Made by a program: the position numbers and the translations under genes
From: Ricinus communis
Taxonomy: Eukaryota; Streptophyta; Magnoliopsida; Malpighiales; Euphorbiaceae
Reading direction: 5' to 3'
DNA length: 64,000 nucleotides
Assembly: GCF_019578655.1 (NCBI RefSeq)
Contig: NC_063264.1
Location: 11,263,213 to 11,327,212 of the forward strand
Notes under the pieces: generated by a model
Databases searched by the model: none
What the model saw: only the letters and a program-made list of their open reading frames with translations
What the model was told of the DNA's origin: nothing
Shown here: positions 1 to 10,858 of the stretch, piece by piece
Numbering within the stretch: the stretch's first letter is position 1
Layout: each line of letters starts with the position of its first letter

Positions 1-47
1 CTCCCAAAAGCACTTCTTTTTTATGTGATGAGTCTTCTTAGCTAGAC

Positions 48-1223
48 TCATGATGAAAAGCAAACGGTGGGAATTGATGACCATCCATCCTTCTTCCAAG
101 CAAATGGCTTCAAGTATCCGCTTAGAGGACTAATCGTCAAATTCCTCTTCCCAACGGTCAAACAAGCTGTCAGTATGATGGGCAAAACTCGCTCCTCATA
201 TATTTGCACATAGTCTTGATGCTTTAGGGGCTCTTCCAATTTGAAAGCTGGAGTTTCACCAATTGGAAGGATCGACTTTTGGGCAATTTCTTCAGGAATG
301 TCGATGGTTTTCTCCAATCCTTGGCTTGGTTCACTTGCCAGAAGAAACTCGAGCTCCTCCAAGACTTCTTCATTGGATAACTCGTGCTCATCTTCCATCA
401 TTGAAGGGACTTGTGGAAAATCCACCAAAAATTCCTGTATCTGCAACTCAACATCATCAACTGTACATTCCTGTTGATAGTCTGTTAGAGGAATCATGTT
501 CGCCTCTTCCTTTTCTGGTTCCATCTCCATGTTCAAGCAATCGTCTTGCACAGAAGCATCATCGTCAAACATAGTGGATAAAATAGACAAATTCTCACCT
601 GAACGCAAAGTGACGGCGCTCAAATATTCCTCGGATTCAGTAGCGTTTGGTGGAGTTCCCCATTGTTGTGCCGCTAGTAACTTGAAGATCAAGCCTACTT
701 GATGCTCTATGTTCTTAATCGAGGCTTGTTGACTTTCAAGTACCCTCTCTGTTTGTTAGAATCTATCATCAAGACTCGCAATGAATCTCATCATCAGTTC
801 CTTTGACACTAACTCTTCATCTTGAGTTGATGGTGCAAGATTAGGTTGCTGATGTAGTTGCTGATATCCTGGTGGTTCTTGGCCATCTAAGCTCCATCCA
901 AAGGGTGAATCATTGCTTCACTCTTGATTGTAGGTGCTTCCATACGAGTCATTTGGCCAACTTCCCATATAATTCACGTGTTCATAGTTATAAGAACAAT
1001 GAGCAACATCACTATATAATGGACAATCATTACTCAAATGTAAACGACAACAAAATTCATATAAGACTTGAGATGAAAGGATAGGAGTGGAGAGTTGATC
1101 GGTAGCCCTGCAAAACGATTCCACTAGAGCTTCTAAAGATGCACGGGTATCCCAATTTTTAGCACTCTCTTGGTTCCTGATCCCATTTTCCAACGTGTCA
1201 TTCAAAGAGTTTGAATTTAGCAT
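48..1223 (-). pseudogene. Broken gag-like gene of non-autonomous Athila-like element, copy 1
   Basis: About 391 codons on the minus strand, starting MLNSNSL and ending just inside a conserved block near position 48. The middle holds a glutamine-rich helical stretch (around QQTERVLE) followed by IKNIEHQVGLIFKLL and TLRSG, a pattern known from the C-terminal half of Athila Gag. The C-terminal third is acidic (LEELEFLLASEP) and ends with a PAFKLEEPLKHQDY-like block resembling the start of Athila Pol. The reading frame is broken by TGA at 918-920, where the other copies have Trp, and by TAA near 757, where they have Gln. The protein looks like a fusion of Gag C-terminus and Pol N-terminus with the enzymes deleted. 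In an intact relative it would be a structural protein of the virus-like particle; that role is inferred. Confidence 0.7.
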
Positions 1224-1362
1224 TGAATCTCCTTATCATTCACTACCTGAATCATAAACTTAACTAAATAAATATGTACAAACAAAATAGAAATAAATAA
1301 ATAAATAAATAAAAATGGCTCAATTAACAAATAGCAAATTTCACTCTAGTTTTCAAACAGTT

Positions 1363-1379
1363 CCCCGGTAACGGCGCCA
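1363..1379 (-). other. Primer-binding site, tRNA-Asp type
   Basis: The plus strand reads CCCCGGTAACGGCGCCA, one base away from the 3' end of plant tRNA-Asp (CCCCGGCAACGGCGCCA). It lies six bases left of the LTR start at 1386, so the element is read on the minus strand. Use of tRNA-Asp is usual in Athila/Tat elements. Confidence 0.85.
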
Positions 1380-1385
1380 AAAACT

Positions 1386-2442
1386 TGATGGTTGCTATCT
1401 ATGCAGCTACAATCTAAGGCATTGTACCTATCGATGTAGTCTAATATTAATGGCGAGTATCAAGGTCGTATTCCTCAAGAAAGTGAAAGCCCAGAGTTAC
1501 TCCTTTGTTATTTGCTATATTAACCTAAATTGAATGATGAATAATTTCTAAACTAACTAATAGCTACAAGCTAAGTTCTAAGGGAGATGCAGGAGTAAAT
1601 GGATAAATGAAATAACCTAGACAAGAAAGCAAACCGAAAGGGAAACTAAACTAGTTGGTAATCAAACAAAAGATAAAGGATCGAGGACTCCAATTATGAT
1701 ATCCATGGATGAATTCTTAACTGAATTCGGTTTCTCTCTCGAGATAACCGAATTCCTAAACCTAATAACCTAAAGTTAGAATCTCTTCCTAACGATTGAT
1801 TCTTAAATTAGCATTAAGCTTTAATCCGCCTCTATTAAGCTTTGTTAATTGTTAATCCGGCTAGTTAATTATCCTTATCTCTAAGTGATTAGTAACCTGC
1901 TCTTGCTATTCTAAATTCCAATTGCCAAATGCACTTCTCAATCACATAAAGCAATCTAAACACCACAATTCACAACGTCTCATGAATAATGCATTATCTT
2001 ATTAATACTGAAAGCAAGAAGAATACAAAACTAACTCAAATAATCTAACAATATAACATTAAACCAACATAGTAAAGAAATCCCACTAGATTTAATCAAT
2101 CTAGCTAAACATGTTCATTATCAAAACCTATAAGAATTCAATTACAACAATGAGTTAAGGTAGAGATACCCGATTCCACCCTTGGATGAGAGTAAACAGC
2201 CTCAATTCCTCTTGCTCGAATTGAATCGATTCTTGTTCCTCTTGCTCAAATTGAAAACCAATCAATGAACCTCACCCAATCTTCAATCTTTGAAGGGAAT
2301 CCAATTGAAACCTTGGTCGAAGTCTCCTTTTTCCTTGGTTTCAGCTCAGAAAACCCTTAGGGAGAGAAAAATTAGGGTTTTGAGACGTTCTCCCTACCAT
2401 TTTTTTCTTTTTTCCTCTTGCTCTTTCTTTTAATTAATTCGT
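1386..2442 (-). repeat. 5' LTR (truncated) of Athila-like copy 1
   Basis: It begins TGATGGTTGCTATC next to the primer site. Up to about 2113 it matches the LTRs at 36809, 44953 and 49647. From about 2113 onward it matches the LTR at 54118 instead (the stretch starting near CACCCTTGGATGAGAG). The terminal CA is missing because the sequence passes into copia DNA near 2443. Confidence 0.8.
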
Positions 2443-3520
2443 CCTGTCACACAATTGACTTATACTCGACAAATTGTGTTTCAATCCATCAACTAAGAAA
2501 ACATCATCAATGAAAGATTTACCATCCTTACCAATGTAGCTGATGCCAATTACCTTACTCTTGGCATCATTTTAGAATGTGACATTGCCTCCATCACAGT
2601 TCTTGACATTTACAAAGAGACTTTTGTCACCCGACATGTGCATTGAGCATCCACTAACAACATGCAAAAGATTTGTGCTTGTGGATTTAAGGCACACCTA
2701 CAAAAGAAGGTTAAATCACTTGATTTTAGGTAACCAAACAAGGTTGGGTCTTTTGTAGTTAGCTTTGGAAAATTTATCTATGAAGAGATGCATCTTCCTT
2801 ATTTAGCATTTAACATTGATATGTCCAACACTCTTGCAATAATGACAAGTGAGCTTAGAATTAGATTTGGCCACTTTTAGTTAAGGTTTGGACTCACATA
2901 ATCTATATCATTACACATGCATGAGCAGGACTTATTAAATTTTGGTTTCCTATATATGAATGCATGTCTTGTTCCTTTTGGCTTAGGCTTTAGAGCATGT
3001 GTACTTTTCCTTTTCTTTTGAATAAGAGGTTTAGAGTGTGCTTTATACTTTGAGACTCTATTGGAGTTTGTCTTAATGATTGGAGGTTGAGTAGCCTTAA
3101 CAAAGATTGTGGTATTGGATGTTTGAGGTGTGGAAGATGAAGCTCCATTGAACCCAAGTCCATATCTCACAAGGGAAGGTCTTTGAGATACAACTAGTGT
3201 ATCTAGAGACTCTTCCCTTTGAGAAATCTTGAAATTGAATTCCTAAATTCCTGAACTTCATTTTTCAAATAGTTGTTTCTTTAAAAAGCTTTTCATTTGA
3301 AACTTCATCCAATGATTTCTTTAGATCGTCATTAGAAGGTTTAAAGAGGCAATTTCTTTCTTTGACCTTTTAAGATCTTCTACACTTGAGCACTTGCTTT
3401 TATAAAAACTTAGTTTTGAAAGCATATTTTATAAAAGCTCATCCTCATCATCCAACTCATTATCACTAAGAGAATGAGAAGATGAACAAGAAGAAGAAGA
3501 AGAAGTGGATCAATTCATCC
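2443..3520 (-). pseudogene. Copia (SIRE-like) gag C-terminus to protease remnant
   Basis: Minus-strand translation gives, in order: a Ser/Asp/Glu-rich stretch (near 3500-3440), a Lys-rich coiled-coil-like region, a basic region with FNGASSSTPQTS (3150-2880), a zinc knuckle CHYCKSVGHINVKC (about 2855-2812, pattern CX2CX4HX4C), then CSMHMSGDKSLF and DGLKHNLSSISQLCD, the protease to GAG-pre-integrase segment of Ty1/copia. Stops and frameshifts occur throughout. The fragment is cut at 2443 by the junction with the Athila-like LTR. No reverse transcriptase or integrase of this element is in the window. The gag architecture suggests the SIRE/Maximus group; the lineage is inferred. Confidence 0.75.
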
Positions 3521-4610
3521 TTCCAACTTTATTACTCCTGCACACGGTTCATGGTGAGTCTTTCTTCTCTAAGATTTTGGGTCTGGGCTTTTTATCAACT
3601 AGGGATAGTAGGCTCGATGCACATGCCGTAAACTCTCAAAGTAGATTTACAATAAACAAGGCAATGTTTCTCTACATACATATAAAATCCTAGATATTTT
3701 GGGCCTAGGGCCTCATTCCATATATTTTGACCAAAGCTTCTAATACTTTGGCTTTAGACACTTATAAGGAGAAACATTTCATATAGCAAGCAATGGGGTT
3801 CCTAAGGGAGATTGCTACTGTCATTACCGTGATCTGAGTCTTGGGAAAGGATTAAAAGCTCCCATAATTAAAAAGTGGTCTTTCTTGGCTCATCTCCCTA
3901 CTTAAGGGTCCATGCAACGAAGAAAATTCACTCATTAATGTGAGTGATGGTTAGCTTGTATTGTAAATTTAGGGTTTGAGTGGAACCAAAGAACCACTAA
4001 TCAACACCATCAAGGCTATCGGGACTAAAGTGCGTAATGTGTGCAAATAGTGTAGTGATGAAAGAAAAATCCATTAAATAATAAAATTAAAGATAAACAT
4101 ACACTAGAATCAGGTTCTCATATGTCTACCAGAGTCGCTACTATAGGCAGCAATTTCGGAAGTGCACTCAAGCATCTTTAGCGACTATGGCACTGCAAGG
4201 CTTTTCAACCTAATTCGAAACATGCTAACTAGTCACTCAGACTAGCGCGGAGATGGCAGTCGCCACTCGAGCAATTTATCAGGAAACCTTTACTAATGAG
4301 TGAAGTTTCTCAAATTTCATAAAGAAGCTTATGCCACAAATATAGAGATGGGTCCGGAAGCCAACTTCCTTATTTGTGTTTCTTAGTCTGTAAGTTTAGT
4401 GTTTAATAGATTATTCCCGATAACCGTAGCAGCTCATATACAAGCATATCAAATAACACATATAGTTCAGTTAAGTCTAGCACATTTTTATTAAGGCCAG
4501 CCAATGTTAAGGTTATTAATATAAGTAACTAGTTAATTATGTTCAAGTTCTTCCTAGTATAATTGTATGCCATCAATTGTGATGTATAAATTAACACAGA
4601 TCATCTGATA
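3521..4610. other. Unidentified stretch inside split copia gag
   Basis: About 1.1 kb between the two halves of a copia gag gene. I see no long credible reading frame, no LTR ends and no primer site. A (GAA)n run at 3487-3513 belongs to the copia acidic region. The segment directly abuts the inverted satellite block at 4611, so the two may have arrived together. Origin unknown. Confidence 0.4.
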
Positions 4611-5265
4611 ACTCTTTGTTTTCTTATACTCACAAATATACCTCCTTTACTGGGTTGCTTTCTCATATTTAAGAATATACCTCTTCTACATAGTTATTTT
4701 TTCATACTCATAAATATACCTCCCTTATAGGGTTCTTTTTTAATATTGACAAATATATCCCTTTTACGAGGTTGTTTTCTCATGCTTACAAATGTACCTC
4801 CTATTATAGGTTGTTTTCTCATACTCACAAATATATACCTCCTACGAGATTGTTTTCTGATATTAACAAATATATCCCTTTTACAGGATTCTTTTTCATA
4901 CTCACAAATGTACCCCCCGGGTTGTTTTCTCATACTCATAAATATACACCTTTTACTCAGTTGTTTCCTCATTTTTACAAATATTCCCCTCCTATGGAGT
5001 TTTCTCTAATACTCATAAATATGTCTCTCTTGTGGGGTTGTTTTCTCATACTCATATATATACCTCCTTATTGTGTTGCTTTCGCATATTTACATATTTA
5101 CTTCTTCTACGGGGTTATTTTTTCACACTCATAAATATACATCCCTTACAATGTCTTCTTCTCATACTCACAAATGTACGCCAGTTACAGGGTGTTTTCT
5201 TATACTTACAAGTATACCCCTCTTACAGGGCTGTTTTTGCATAGTAGAAAATATACCCCTCATTA
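4611..5265 (-). repeat. Inverted outlier block of the 39-bp satellite
   Basis: About 17 diverged monomers. On the plus strand they read as the reverse complement of the main array (for example GTTGTTTTCTCATACTC followed by ACAAATATACC), so this block is opposite in orientation to all satellite right of 23509. The right end passes directly into copia gag near 5265, after the residues SIEEAN. The left end meets unidentified sequence near 4611. Monomers are more diverged than in the main array. Confidence 0.85.
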
Positions 5266-5796
5266 GCCTCTTCAATACTTGTAACCCTTGAGCCATACTC
5301 CTTAAGTGTGAGTGCATTAAGAATTTTATTATTGATGTCAATTCGCTTATAGTTCTTCCCCAATTTCCTCAAGTTGCTGATGATGGTTAGAAGTCGGTTT
5401 GTCATATCGGTGACACTCTCATTAGGCTTCATTTTGAAAAGCTCATATTCAGTTATGAGCAATTGAACTTTCTTGGACCTTCCTTGCTTGGCCCTTCATG
5501 ATAATTCTCTCAGGTCTTCCAAATTTTGAAGCCGGTGGGAAGATGTTGAGCTCTTTTACATTCTTCTCTTGAGAGAGAGCTCAAGAGAATGATCATTGCT
5601 CGTTTGTTTTTCCTATTGGTTCTCTATGAGCCTCAACCCATTCATCTCTATCAACAGGAATCTCTACACATTCCTAACACAATCCCAAACATCAACCACA
5701 TCACTATCTAAATATATTTTCATTTTGTATTTCCAATGGGCAATAATTAGACCCATTGAAGAATGGTCTAAGATGGTGAACTTCTTGATTGGCCAT
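5266..5796 (-). pseudogene. Copia (SIRE-like) gag N-terminal remnant, left element
   Basis: Translation starts at an ATG whose complement is 5794-5796 (MANQEVHHLRPFFNGSNY) and, after stops and frameshifts, continues as YELFKMKPNESV, then NRLLTIISNLRKLGK and DINNKILNAL. This is the Gag core domain of Ty1/copia elements (UBN2-type). The same motifs occur in the plus-strand gag at 8103-8936. The frame is broken near the start by a stop and ends in satellite DNA at 5265. Its natural continuation lies at 3520-2443, beyond the inserted 1.7 kb. Confidence 0.8.
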
Positions 5797-5839
5797 TTTG
5801 ATCTTTAGCTCTTGCACTTAAGCTTGATGAAGAGCACAC

Positions 5840-5852
5840 AACTCTAATATCA
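5840..5852 (-). other. Degenerate primer-binding site, left copia element
   Basis: The minus strand reads TGATATTAGAGTT, a decayed form of TGGTATCAGAGC, the complement of initiator tRNA-Met. It lies 12 bases from the LTR end at 5865, the same spacing as in the right copia element. Confidence 0.6.
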
Positions 5853-5864
5853 CTTGTTGTCCCT

Positions 5865-6955
5865 TGATGCACCAAAAAGAGGGGGTTGAATTGGTGTATA
5901 GAAGGTTAATAGGAAATGAAAAAAAAAACTTTAATCAAAAGACTAGATAGATGAGAAGGAAAATCAACACAAAGATTTATAGTGGTTCAGGTATTTACCA
6001 ACCCTAAATCCACTTCCCAACCTACAATTGGGTATCTCACTATCAATCTACTGATACAGTGGTTTTCTCAACTAGGCAAGTGGAAGTAACCATGGTTAGT
6101 GGAGACCTCATAGCATTTCTGACCATTAGGCTTGGATTAACCCATCTTCAATGGTGAATCAATCAGAATGGAATGGAGACAGGGAGGAAAGGCGAAAGAG
6201 AGCAGTAGAAATAGGATAGGAAAAGAAAAAAGATGATTAGAGAGTTCTTTGGGCCCGACGCTTGATTGATTCACTCGATGACTAAAGAAAGAGACTCTTC
6301 TCTTTGCAAGTGTGATCAAATCCAAGTGTTTTCGAGCTCATACTAAAATCCTTACAAGATTTTTTCTCTTAGGATAATTCTCAAATCCTTACCCAAATGT
6401 TTAAGGCTAACACTCAAAACCTTAGAAGTTTTTATGGCTCACGCTTAAACCTACATAAAGAGAATTTAATTAGAAAGATGAGAAATCACTTTGCAATAGT
6501 TTGGGCACTTGGAAAATTGAACAACCATTTTCTAATTCTTTAGGTGGGATATTTATACACATACCAACCTCTTAGAGACATTACAAGTAGCCCACACTAT
6601 ATTAAATGCAAAGTAAAGATGATTTTGCAAAAGTAACTTTCTCCTAGAGAAGCATCCTCGCGCTTTGAAAGCACCCCGTGCTTTCTAAATATAGCCGTTA
6701 GAGTCTAATTACTCTTGGCATGTGGCATATCTTTATCGATTGATGACATAACGATCACTGGCTTAGCATTAAATACGAATGCCACCCCTACGCTAGAGAA
6801 GCGCCCTTGCAGTTACTTAAAGCATGACCGCACTTGTGCTCGTGTTACTCTTTGACATACTCTATCTTTCTCTTCAATTGGAATTGTTGACCTAAGGTGC
6901 AATTGATCTCTATTTTGATTCTAACAATCAAATTAATTATCACTAACATCATGGC
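5865..6955 (-). repeat. 5' LTR of left copia (SIRE-like) element
   Basis: The left end reads TGATGCACCAAAAAGAGGGG on the plus strand. Read in reverse, its 3' end matches that of the plus-strand LTR ending at 8038 (both have CCACTATAAATC followed by an AATTCAA stretch, then CTTTTTGG). The outer boundary, about 6955, is placed at ACTAACATCA and is approximate. No gene is present. Confidence 0.65.
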
Positions 6956-8038
6956 TAAGTGTCTACATGACAGAGCATTAAAGGAACTAAGCCTATCCCA
7001 AACATTCTTTTGCCTTGAAGCAAATTCTATGAATCTACCTCAAACGCCCGAGGGCGACCTAAAGGCGTGAAGGCGCTTTTTATAAGGTCAAAAGTTTAGA
7101 AGATGTTGAAAAAAGTCCACCAGGTAGAAGCCCAATCATCTCATGACACTTAGCAGTCAAAGTGTCAAAGGTCCGAGAAGCATGAGGGCACCTCACTTTA
7201 GGTGTTGAGACAATTTCTTGCAAATGGTAGCGTTATGTGAAGCGCGACAACGCTTTTAAGCATGATCAAGGCAAGCGCGAGGGTGCTATTGTGACACGGG
7301 GGTAGTTTTCGCAATTAATACAATTTCAGTAACCATTGAAATGGCGCCACCCTATCGGTGCCACGTGACTGGAGCTGTTGGAGTTTCAACATCTCTTTTC
7401 AAGAAGCACGGGGGGGCTTTCATGACATTTGGCAATCTTTGCCAAGTCATCAAATATTGCATTAAAGGAGTTTTGGCCTCATTATGACTTCTCTAAGGGT
7501 TGGTATAAATATAAATACTCCTCTTAAAGACATAACAACTAAGTGTGTGTTAGCTATGGCAAAACTCTTACAAATTAATTTCTAAACTTCTTACAGTCAT
7601 ATTCTTTCTTTGGAAATTGTATTAAGTTGAAATCTTTATTCAACTGAAGCTTAGAAAGGATTATTGTGTGAGCCTAAGTATTAAGAAAACACAAGGAATT
7701 TTTTGTTGAGTAACCATTAATACTCGAGGATTAAGGGACTTAGTGAGAGTTTGATACAAAAAGGGAAGAGATTTAGTGTGAGCCTCGAAAACACCAAGTT
7801 GTGGGCGAACTTGCAAAACCCAAGGTTGTAATCAAAGTGATTATAGTAAAACACTCAAGTGTGATCTTAAGGAGTGGACGTGGAGAGGTTTGTTCCCAAA
7901 CCACTATAAATCCTTTTGTGTAGACTTCTCTAACCCTTAATCTCTTCATCCTTTTTACTTAATCTTTTATGTTTTTACTAAAAGCCTCTTACTTTCGCAA
8001 TTTAAGGTGACCAATTCAATCCCACCTTTTTGGTTCTA
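6956..8038 (+). repeat. 5' LTR of right copia (SIRE-like) element
   Basis: It ends near CTTTTTGGTTCTA at 8038, followed by a 12-base spacer and a primer-binding site. It abuts the left copia LTR in head-to-head orientation; the exact left boundary is uncertain. It contains several GCGCGAGGG- and CACGGGGG-like G-rich words also seen in weaker form in the left LTR. Confidence 0.6.
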
Positions 8039-8050
8039 AGGGAAAACAAG

Positions 8051-8062
8051 TGGTATCAAAGC
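8051..8062 (+). other. Primer-binding site, initiator tRNA-Met type
   Basis: TGGTATCAAAGC differs by one base from the usual plant TGGTATCAGAGC. It fixes the element as plus strand, with its LTR to the left. Confidence 0.8.
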
Positions 8063-8102
8063 TAAGTCACTCTTATCAAGCTTAATTACGAGTGAAAAGG
8101 TC

Positions 8103-8936
8103 ATGGCAACCAATGAAGGAGCCAACACCTCAAGCCATTCTTTGATGGATCAAATTAGGCTTTTTAGAAATTCTGTATGGAAATATATTTGGAGTCCTAT
8201 GGCATTGAAGTCTAGGATTATGTAATGAAGACATGGAAAGCTCCCATCAATATAAAGAATGGGGAAGAATCCCTAGAGATGAATGGGTTGATGCCCATAA
8301 GAAGCACAACCATAAGAATAAGCAAGCAATGGCTATACTTGTGAGTTGTCTCTCTAGAGAAGAATGTAGGAGAATGAAACATTGCAACACAGCTCATAGA
8401 ATTTCGACTACCTTGGAGAACTACCATGAAGGCACAAAATTAGTAAAATCAAGGAAGATCCAAATGTACATTATCGAGTACGAAATGGTCAAGATGAAGC
8501 CTAACGAGTCCGTTATGGACATGATAAATAAACTTCTCACCATCATCAACAACATGAGAAAGCTTGGAAAGCACTATGAGCTAATGGACATAAACAATAA
8601 AATCCTTAGGAGCCTTCCTTTAGACCAGTATGTTGCTAGAGTGGCTAGCATTGAAAATGAAGACTTAGGGAAAATCCTACGGATGTGCTTATTGGTAAGC
8701 TTCTAACTCATGAGATGTCTTTTATGAGGGATGAAGTAGATAGAGATTGTGGGAAGAGGAAACCCCTAGCTCTCAAAGTTAGCACTATAGCTCAAGATGC
8801 TATTAATACTCCAATCGATGATGAAGAACAAAGGAAAGTTCTAAGTGAAAGTGATGGTGTGGCACTCATCACCAAGCATGTCAAGAGGATACTTGAAGCA
8901 AAAGAAAGAAGAAGCAACAAGCCCTTCATGATGTGA
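8103..8936 (+). pseudogene. Broken copia (SIRE-like) gag, right element
   Basis: It starts ATG at 8103 (MATNEGANTSS). A TAG at 8213-8215 stands where Trp is expected before DYVMKTWKAP. The frame then shifts into a 157-residue open stretch (8233-8706) with RDEWVDAHKKHN, EYEMVKMKPNES, NKLLTIINNMRKLGK and DINNKILRSL, the copia Gag core. A further frameshift near 8690 leads into LIGKLLTHEMSFMRDE and KHVKRILEAKERRS, ending at the junction with a gypsy LTR at about 8932. No zinc knuckle or pol is left. It belongs to the same family as the minus-strand gag at 5266-5796, but lies in opposite orientation and is a separate insertion or an inverted copy. Confidence 0.8.
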
Positions 8937-9817
8937 ACCTTGGCAACTTGTGACAAGACCCAAGACACAGAATTGGAATAAGATTCCCAAGAAAGCTAAA
9001 TCTGAACTTTGATAACCTTGACCCAACGATAACTTGTATCTTGAACCTTGGTATAAGAAAGATTGTTGATGCCATACTCAAGAAAGGTAGAAGGTGAGTG
9101 ATAAGTCGATGTTGAACGCCACAAGAACAATTTCTTGATAAGTTCGAAGTTCTTCCAAAGAACCAAGCAAGAATAATTCTCACTTAGTTTATATAGTGAA
9201 AGAAATAAATCTAATACCCAAATAGCATAAAGAAAATAAACTAATTAGGAATTATCTAAAAGATATGCTAAAAAAAAGTTTCCTAAATAATAGAATATGG
9301 AATAGTGAATCTTTACCAAATAGGAATTAATTAAACAATCAAGCAAAACTTTCAAAACAATAAAGTGTGCGGCTGCATCCTTATTTCCTAATGAAGAACA
9401 CTCCAATTTGCCAAAAGAGGAAGCTAAAATGTGCTCCCATGCTTCCTATTTGATTTGGCACGTGCCTTTAGCTAAATAGGAAGCTAAAGTGGTGTTTCCC
9501 TTGTTCCCTCTTCAAGTATTAAGCTCTCCCCCTTGTGCACACATATTAGTCCAATGCTTGGTTTCATTAAGCCCATTATATTGAATTAAATTAACAAGGC
9601 TAGGAGCCTTAATCAAATCTAACTCTCCATGGGTTAATATATTCTTGGCCCAAATCTCTTGAATGAGTCCATTAAGAGCTTCCTTCATGCGTTTGGCCTT
9701 AGATCTTGTAATTGGCCCACTTTGAATATGTAAAGGATCCCTTGGGCTTGGTGTAGGCTTTGGCCCAAGCTTGGATAATGACTTGAGTCTTGAAGCTTGG
9801 TATTGTGATTCGCATCA
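8932..9817 (-). repeat. 3' LTR of decayed CRM-like gypsy element (copy A)
   Basis: The right end GCATCA at 9817 is followed by a plus-strand TTCCTTCCCTCC, the complement of a polypurine tract, so this is the 3' LTR of a minus-strand element. The left limit is approximate. Translation of the minus strand continues the integrase reading frame into the LTR: after EGGND-type residues come GPITRSKAKRMKEALNGLI (near 9710-9660) and EIWAKNILTHGELD. An LTR overlapping the 3' end of pol is a known trait of CRM centromeric retrotransposons. Confidence 0.65.
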
Positions 9818-10853
9818 TTCCTTCCCTCCTAAAAAGGATTCATCCTCGAATCTTCACCTATATCAAAAGGAAATAAATTAGTGACATTAAAAGAAGCACT
9901 TACTTTATACTCACCAAGTAAGTCAAGCTTATACGCGTTATCATTAATCCTTCCAAGGACCATCTCACCTTGGAAGCAACTTAGAACACCGTTGGACATG
10001 AAATCTTTTCATATGCACCCAAACCCAATCTCTAGGCTTAAAGACTACCTTTTTCCACCCCTTATTAGCTTGATTAACATATTATTCGATTCTGTTCTCA
10101 ATATTGAACCGCACCTTAGCATGTCGATCACACACAAAATCTGCCCTTTGCTTTCCATAAAAAATCAACATGCTTATCAAGTGGTAAAGGACATAAATCC
10201 AAAGGAGTAAGTGGATTAAAACCATATACAATTTCAAAGGGTAAAGATTTAGTGACCGAATGGACACTTCTATTGTATGGAAACTCAACATGTGGCAAAC
10301 AATCTTCCTATGCTTTAATGGCACGCAACAAAGTAGATAAAGTCCTATTTACTACTTCTGTTTGACCATCAGTTTGTGGGTTACAAGTAGTAGAAAATAA
10401 AAAGTTTAGTACTAATTTAAACCACAAGGTCTTCTAAAAGTAACTCAAGAACTTTGCATCCCTATCACTCACAATAGTTCTAGGCATATGCCATGTAGGC
10501 GCACAATTTCCTTAAAGAACAAATCAGCTATATGTGATGCATCATCGATTTTATGACATGGTATAAAATGCGCCATCTTAGAAAACCTATCAACAACCAT
10601 ATATACAGAATCCTTACCCCTTTTTGACCTAGGCAAACCTAATACAAAGTCCATAGAAATATCAACCCAAAATTCACTAATGATATGCAAAGGAGTGTAC
10701 AAACCATGAGGCTTAAATTTAGACTTAGCCTGTTTACATGTAACACATCTTTCACAAATACACAAAACATCACATTTCATAATAGGCCAAAAGAAGTGAT
10801 CAATTAAAACATTTTAAGTCTTAGCGATCCCAAAATGCCCCATCAACCTGTCC
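9818..10853 (-). pseudogene. Integrase remnant of CRM-like gypsy copy A
   Basis: Minus-strand translation gives the integrase in order. First [18 protein letters not shown] (last Cys pair of the HHCC zinc finger), then [18 protein letters not shown] with the first catalytic Asp, IVSDRDAKF with the second, and [16 protein letters not shown] with the catalytic Glu. Toward the C-terminus come INDNAYKLDLLGEYKVS and FNVTNLFPFD. It is broken by a two-base insertion near 10488 and by TAG at 10434-10436 in place of the Trp of YFWKTL. It is cut at about 10853 by the solo LTR; RNase H resumes beyond that, from 13170. Confidence 0.8.
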
Positions 10854-10858
10854 CCATG

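Larger units (their letters stand above)
1..2442 (-). mobile_element. Truncated non-autonomous Athila-like LTR retrotransposon (copy 1)
   Basis: Read on the minus strand the order is LTR (1386-2442), primer-binding site (1363-1379), then a gag-like gene (1223 to 48), cut by the window edge. Three further copies of the family lie at 36799-39526, 43551-55539 and 44953-51152. The right end of the LTR is lost: homology to the copy-4 LTR stops near 2442, where copia sequence begins. The tRNA-Asp primer site and gag motifs place it near Athila/Tat (Ty3/gypsy). No protease, reverse transcriptase or integrase is seen in this copy. Confidence 0.85.

Noticed and set aside
263..574. Plus-strand open frames of 70-100 codons opposite the gag-like genes (also 48483-48816 and 52956-53192)
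   Set aside because: They are antisense shadows of the gag-like gene on the minus strand; their similarity between copies follows from the similarity of that gene.
8841..9183. Minus-strand open frames over the copia gag / gypsy LTR junction
   Set aside because: They span a junction between two unrelated elements and have no recognisable domain; chance frames.
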